From NCBI GenBank assembly GCA_013204605.1, contig JABMNI010000056.1:21032-85031 (forward strand): a stretch of DNA of 64,000 bases. Direction: 5' to 3'. The notes beneath the pieces were generated by a model, which saw only the letters and a program-made list of their open reading frames with translations, was not told the origin of the DNA and searched no databases. The position numbers were made by a program, and so were the translations under genes. Of the stretch, positions 61,106-64,000 are shown in pieces (within the stretch, counting starts at the first letter, position 1; every line of letters begins with the position of its first letter). This DNA comes from Ignavibacteria bacterium (GTDB lineage: Bacteria; Bacteroidota; Ignavibacteria; Kapaibacteriales; Kapaibacteriaceae).

Positions 61106-62251
61106 ATGACATTTCAACTACAACAACTTCCGGTAGCGTCGGAATTCGAAATCGAAACACCGGCAGTGCTCCGGAAACTGGCTTCTGCACATCGGCGGTT
61201 GGCGGAGCTGAAGGGTGCCATCCAAGCAATTCCGAATGAGCTTATACTGATTAACACGCTCTCTCTGCAAGAGGCTAAGGATTCTTCGGCGATTGAAAAT
61301 ATCATTACCACGGAAGACGAGTTGTTTCAAAGTGATGCAGACGCTAATCAGTTCCCAAATGTGGCGGCTAAGGAAGTTCATCGGTACGCGGCTGCGTTGA
61401 AGATTGGTTTGGCGAAAGTGCGTGCGCAAGGGTTCTTGCGACTCGACGATATTCTTGAGGTTCATGCTGCGCTGGAGGATAAGAGAACGGGATTGCGCAA
61501 GATTCCTGGGACGGTGTTGCGGAATTCGCAGACGGGGCAGGCAGTGTATACTCCGCCGCAAGACGCTACAGAAATTGAACAACTAATGTCGAACTTTCTT
61601 GCCTACTTCCACGATGAAACCGCAACCAATATAGATCCACGTGAAATGGTGGACCCGCTAGTAGAGCCGGACCCACTTTTAAATATAGATCCACTTGTAA
61701 ATATGGACCCGCTCGTAAAAATGGCCATACTGCATTATCAGTTTGAAAGCATTCACCCATTTTATGACGGCAACGGGCGAACTGGGCGCATCCTGAATTT
61801 GTTGTATCTAGTCCTGCACGGGCTGTTGGATATTCCGGTACTGTACTTGAGTAGATACATTGTCCGCAACAAGGCGGAATACTATGCCGGACTACAAGCC
61901 GTGCGAGATGAAAATGCATGGGAACAGTTTGTGATGTACATGCTGACTGCCGTCGAAGAAACCGCAATCGAGTCATTGTTGAAGGTGAAAGGCATTAAGA
62001 ATCTGATGGTTCAAACCGAACAAAAATTGCGGAATAAACTTCCAAAAATCTACAGCCAAGACTTGCTGAACAACTTGTTCAGGCATCCCTACACAAGAAC
62101 CGAATTCATTGTCAGAGACTTAAATGTTTCACGTCCGACGGCCACCAAATACCTTACCGAACTCGAAAAAATAGGCACGGTTCGAAAAACAAAAATTGGG
62201 CGGACAAACTACTTTATCAATGAAGCCCTTTTCAAATTGTTGATGAAGTAA
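61106..62251 (+). CDS. Fic-family AMP-transferase
   Basis: A 381-residue Fic protein starting at the ATG at 61106 (a TTG at 61097 is also in frame). The catalytic motif HPFYDGNGRTGR is intact, as is the N-terminal inhibitory motif (SSAIENI, matching S/TxxxE), making it a class II, self-inhibited Fic enzyme that would AMPylate target proteins. The C-terminal part is a winged helix (TEFIVRDLNVSRPTATKYLT) that may bind the operator-like repeats upstream. Between the two motifs an extra segment of about 25 residues repeats DPLV (VDPLVEPDPLLNIDPLVNMD), an in-frame expansion of the normal IDPLVKM word. Confidence 0.9.
   Translation: MTFQLQQLPVASEFEIETPAVLRKLASAHRRLAELKGAIQAIPNELILINTLSLQEAKDSSAIENIITTEDELFQSDADANQFPNVAAKEVHRYAAALKIGLAKVRAQGFLRLDDILEVHAALEDKRTGLRKIPGTVLRNSQTGQAVYTPPQDATEIEQLMSNFLAYFHDETATNIDPREMVDPLVEPDPLLNIDPLVNMDPLVKMAILHYQFESIHPFYDGNGRTGRILNLLYLVLHGLLDIPVLYLSRYIVRNKAEYYAGLQAVRDENAWEQFVMYMLTAVEETAIESLLKVKGIKNLMVQTEQKLRNKLPKIYSQDLLNNLFRHPYTRTEFIVRDLNVSRPTATKYLTELEKIGTVRKTKIGRTNYFINEALFKLLMK
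61644..61714 (+). repeat. In-frame DPLV codon repeats inside the Fic gene
   Basis: Four copies of a degenerate unit coding DPL(V/L) follow each other in frame, spaced by N-I/N-M/E-P linkers. Neighbouring Fic relatives usually have a single IDPLVKM word here. Confidence 0.7.
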
Positions 62252-62263
62252 TCAAACAGCATT

Positions 62264-62305
62264 TGCCGGGGAAATGTTGCCGGGGAAATGTTGCCGGGGA
62301 GAATT
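62264..62305 (+). repeat. CCGGG tandem array (three 14-bp units)
   Basis: TGCCGGGGAAATGT is present twice and followed by TGCCGGGGAGAATT, ending at the stop codon of the next gene, which is on the minus strand. Confidence 0.85.
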
Positions 62306-63166
62306 TCAGTTCGGGGCTTCCCATGCAAATCGGAGATCGTCCATGATGGAAATCAAGCGACCATCTAGGGTTTCATTTTTATAGGCCTTGCGCATCCAGT
62401 TAATCAACTGGTCTAATTCCGAATTATCAGTTATGGATGGAATGTTGGCGTGGCCATGTTGCTGTACATATTGATTAACAAGTTCGGCAATACGCTTTCG
62501 ACGATTTGCTATTGGGTTGAGTACCAGCCCAATGTCTAACAATCGTTTCCGGCGGTCTGCGCGCATTCTGCCATCGTTAGCTTTCTTTTGTTGGGTATCG
62601 CGCCACTTTCTAAGTGGCGAGGCATCGTCAGGAATATTCAAATGATCATATTGATTTTTGAATTCCAACATCATTTGGAAGCCTTCCTCCCAACTGCTTT
62701 CGAAAGGCGCCCAGTCTACGTTTATTTTGTCAAGCAAAATGCGACGTCTTTCTACAAGTACACCACGCTTGTATTCATCTCGATTCATGCGCATCCACAT
62801 TCGAATTCGAAATGGCATTTCATCTTCAGTTACCTTTCTATTGCTTCTAGGATCGCGTTTCTTCCACAACTCAGTGTACACCAAATACTGATTGTACCAT
62901 CTCCTAAAACCACGCTCGATCTCAAAATCAAATCCAATTCTTTGCAGATACACATGTTCGTCCGTGGTTAATGCCCCCTTCAAATATTTCCGCCTGATAC
63001 TGCTAACCCAACTATTCAAAGATCTTTTGCCTTTATCTGTGGGTACGTAGCTATGACCATGCTCTTTGATGTATTTGTCTATCAATTCGTACCACACCAT
63101 GAACGCTTGCCACCGCCGCGATTCCAGCGTCATAGTAGGAGTCTTAACACTTTTTCTATGCTGCAT
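62306..63166 (-). CDS. Stand-alone helicase-associated (HA) repeat protein
   Basis: A 286-residue protein made of about four helicase-associated repeats: residues 15-70 (RWQAFMVWYELIDKYIKEHG, then SLNSWVSSIRRKYLKGALTT), two diverged repeats in the middle, with EGFQMMLEFKNQYDHLNIPD, and a last one (RIAELVNQYVQQHGHANIPS). No helicase motor is attached. HA repeats bind nucleic acids or proteins and are normally tails of SF2 helicases. A CCGGG array ends at its stop codon. Function as a solitary protein is unknown. Confidence 0.72.
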   Translation of the reverse strand: MQHRKSVKTPTMTLESRRWQAFMVWYELIDKYIKEHGHSYVPTDKGKRSLNSWVSSIRRKYLKGALTTDEHVYLQRIGFDFEIERGFRRWYNQYLVYTELWKKRDPRSNRKVTEDEMPFRIRMWMRMNRDEYKRGVLVERRRILLDKINVDWAPFESSWEEGFQMMLEFKNQYDHLNIPDDASPLRKWRDTQQKKANDGRMRADRRKRLLDIGLVLNPIANRRKRIAELVNQYVQQHGHANIPSITDNSELDQLINWMRKAYKNETLDGRLISIMDDLRFAWEAPN

Positions 63167-63242
63167 TGTCTGTCCAAAAAAAAATAGAAGTCAAACTGCA
63201 AATACCTACGAATTTAGGAAGCGCGGCTAATGTGGAAATCTC

Positions 63243-63292
63243 TGCTGAAGGCGAAAACCCAGGGGGCAAAAGCTGAAGGCGAAACACAGGAG
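63243..63292 (+). repeat. GCTGAAGGCGAAA words
   Basis: GCTGAAGGCGAAAACCC and AGCTGAAGGCGAAACAC flank a GGGGGC run. They are the reverse complement of the GCTTTCGCCTT words at 28,438-28,509. Confidence 0.65.
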
Positions 63293-63309
63293 CGCAGCGA
63301 CTCTTCCAT

Positions 63310-63317
63310 AACTTTGT
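63310..63317 (+). promoter_or_regulatory. Candidate -7 box before the pRiA4b ORF-3 family gene
   Basis: TAACTTTG matches TAnnTTTG and lies about 25 bases before the start codon. No good -33 element is seen. Confidence 0.25.
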
Positions 63318-63342
63318 AACAATCATTTCAGAATACTTTTGG

Positions 63343-63897
63343 ATGTCGGCAATGGAAGATAGTGTGAAGACGGTGTATTTGTTGCGGGTTTCGTTGGATA
63401 GGGTAGACCCCGAGGTGTGGCGCACGATGGTGGTGCCGGCCGAGATTGAGTTGCCGCTGCTGCACAAGGTGATTCAGGCATCGATGGGATGGTATGATTC
63501 TCATTTGCATGAGTTCCAATTTGGTTCGGAGAGGTACGGTAACAACCCGGAGATGCACACGGAACCGGGCGTGAAACTTTCCGATGTAGCGTCGGGCACT
63601 GGTCACGCGTTCAAGTACCTGTACGATTTTGGCGACGGCTGGGAACACACAGTGGAGATCATTGCCGAGACGCGCGCAGTGCTATCGGATGCACCGATTA
63701 AACTTTTGGAGGGGGCTAATGCGTGCCCGCCAGAAGATGTGGGAGGACCAGCGGGTTACGAAAGATTCTGTGAAATTATTGACGACCAAGATCACATCGA
63801 ACACGAATTCTTTTTTGATTGGAACGGTGGAGATTTCGACCGTACGGAATTTGACTTAGGAGAGGCGCAGGCGTTGGTTGCCGCGCTAGTAGACTAA
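63343..63897 (+). CDS. Plasmid pRiA4b ORF-3 family protein
   Basis: A 184-residue protein matching the pRiA4b ORF-3-like family, often annotated as IS1096 passenger-like proteins: YLLRVSLDRVDPEVWRTMVV, HKVIQASMGWYDSHLHEFQF, FKYLYDFGDGWEHTVEI and CPPEDVGGPAGYERF. The start may also be at the next ATG (three codons later). The family is widespread in plasmids, islands and chromosomes, and its biochemical role is not established. A copy of the iterated GGGGGCT word lies at 63,711. It is the last gene of the window. Confidence 0.9.
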   Translation: MSAMEDSVKTVYLLRVSLDRVDPEVWRTMVVPAEIELPLLHKVIQASMGWYDSHLHEFQFGSERYGNNPEMHTEPGVKLSDVASGTGHAFKYLYDFGDGWEHTVEIIAETRAVLSDAPIKLLEGANACPPEDVGGPAGYERFCEIIDDQDHIEHEFFFDWNGGDFDRTEFDLGEAQALVAALVD

Positions 63898-64000
63898 CAG
63901 TCAGTTACGAATTGCGAATTGCGAATTGCGAATTCGCGTTGCCGGGAGAAAATGACCGGGAGCGAAGCCCAATGTGGAAATGTGGAAATCTGAGAATGGC
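63898..64000 (+). repeat. AATTG, CCGGG and family A repeats running to the window end
   Basis: Three GCGAATT words, two CCGGGAG units (63,942-63,962), then CCCAATGTGGAAATGTGGAA and a TCTGAGAATGGC word. The block continues past the window. The three families stand in the same order as near 60,655-60,790, as if copied as composites. Confidence 0.8.

Larger units (their letters stand above)
427..63717. repeat. Iterated dispersed motif RGGGGCT (wider consensus TKGWARGGGGCT)
   Basis: Exact RGGGGCT or its complement AGCCCCY occurs 62 times by my eye count, 36 on the plus strand and 26 on the minus strand. Equal base use would give about 16. Examples are 427, 1088, 3682, 5773, 9731, 9941, 16570, 22454, 30285, 33089, 45257, 51006, 59624 and 63711 (plus), and 4194, 6917, 11014, 16838, 21214, 29411, 39664, 42504, 45804, 51956, 58269 and 59236 (minus). 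The bases before the core are most often T-T/G-G-A/T-A. Most copies lie inside genes, in sense and antisense. Confidence 0.85.

Noticed and set aside
1..64000. CRISPR arrays
   Set aside because: All tandem arrays seen have units of 12-22 bases with no unique spacers and no cas genes nearby.
1..64000. tRNA or rRNA genes
   Set aside because: I looked for T-arm words such as GGTTCGAATCC and found only coding-region chance hits without a cloverleaf.

Overview
The window looks like a chromosome segment of moderate GC from a Gram-negative bacterium of the FCB group (Bacteroidota, Ignavibacteriota or Kapabacteria-like). The evidence is several secreted proteins ending in type IX secretion (T9SS) sorting-type tails, outer-membrane OmpA-type proteins with an N-terminal barrel, and candidate promoters close to the Bacteroidota -7 box TAnnTTTG. 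The species cannot be placed from sequence reading alone. I saw no rRNA, tRNA or CRISPR array.

Bases 1-20,982 are mostly metabolic. A proton-translocating transhydrogenase (pntAA-pntAB-pntB, left end cut by the window) is followed by a decayed acetyltransferase. Next comes a ligase-associated exonuclease paired with an ATP-dependent DNA ligase homologue that has lost its catalytic adenylation domain. A four-gene run of overlapping envelope genes includes an MscS channel. From 10,800 a tightly packed operon encodes a six-subunit membrane complex related to group 4 hydrogenases and complex I. Its large subunit lacks the nickel-binding cysteines (Ehr-type), and the complex is followed by a SulP anion transporter and a porin-like barrel.

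Bases 21,032-27,020 hold a cupin, an ECF sigma factor with a short anti-sigma partner, a membrane desaturase and a carotenoid operon (crtI, crtB, crtZ, split lycopene cyclase crtYc/crtYd). The likely product is a hydroxylated cyclic carotenoid, possibly under ECF or operator control.

Bases 27,157-51,197 are rich in surface and secreted proteins: a BNR-like enzyme, a rhodanese-thioredoxin lipoprotein, a WD40-like protein, two paralogous outer-membrane proteins with double OmpA domains, a tandem ice-binding-domain protein, a sialate O-acetylesterase-like protein and a 1,804-residue VWA/propeller protein. They also include an Hcp-like tube protein and a tail-collar protein that both carry Sec signal peptides.

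Bases 51,314-63,897 form a defence and accessory region: a TIR/deoxyribosyltransferase-like protein, a type I restriction system (hsdM, hsdS, hsdR) with extra genes inserted, HigBA, a Fic protein with three operator-like repeats, a helicase-associated-repeat protein and a pRiA4b ORF-3 family protein.

Two repeat phenomena run through the window. The first is an iterated non-palindromic word, RGGGGCT in a wider consensus TKGWARGGGGCT. I count 62 copies by eye in both orientations, mostly inside genes, and almost none in parts of the defence region. The second is a set of intergenic micro-repeat families: a 14-bp CCGGG unit, an ATGTGGAAATGTGAGAATGGC family and others. These abut, truncate or supply the ends of genes.
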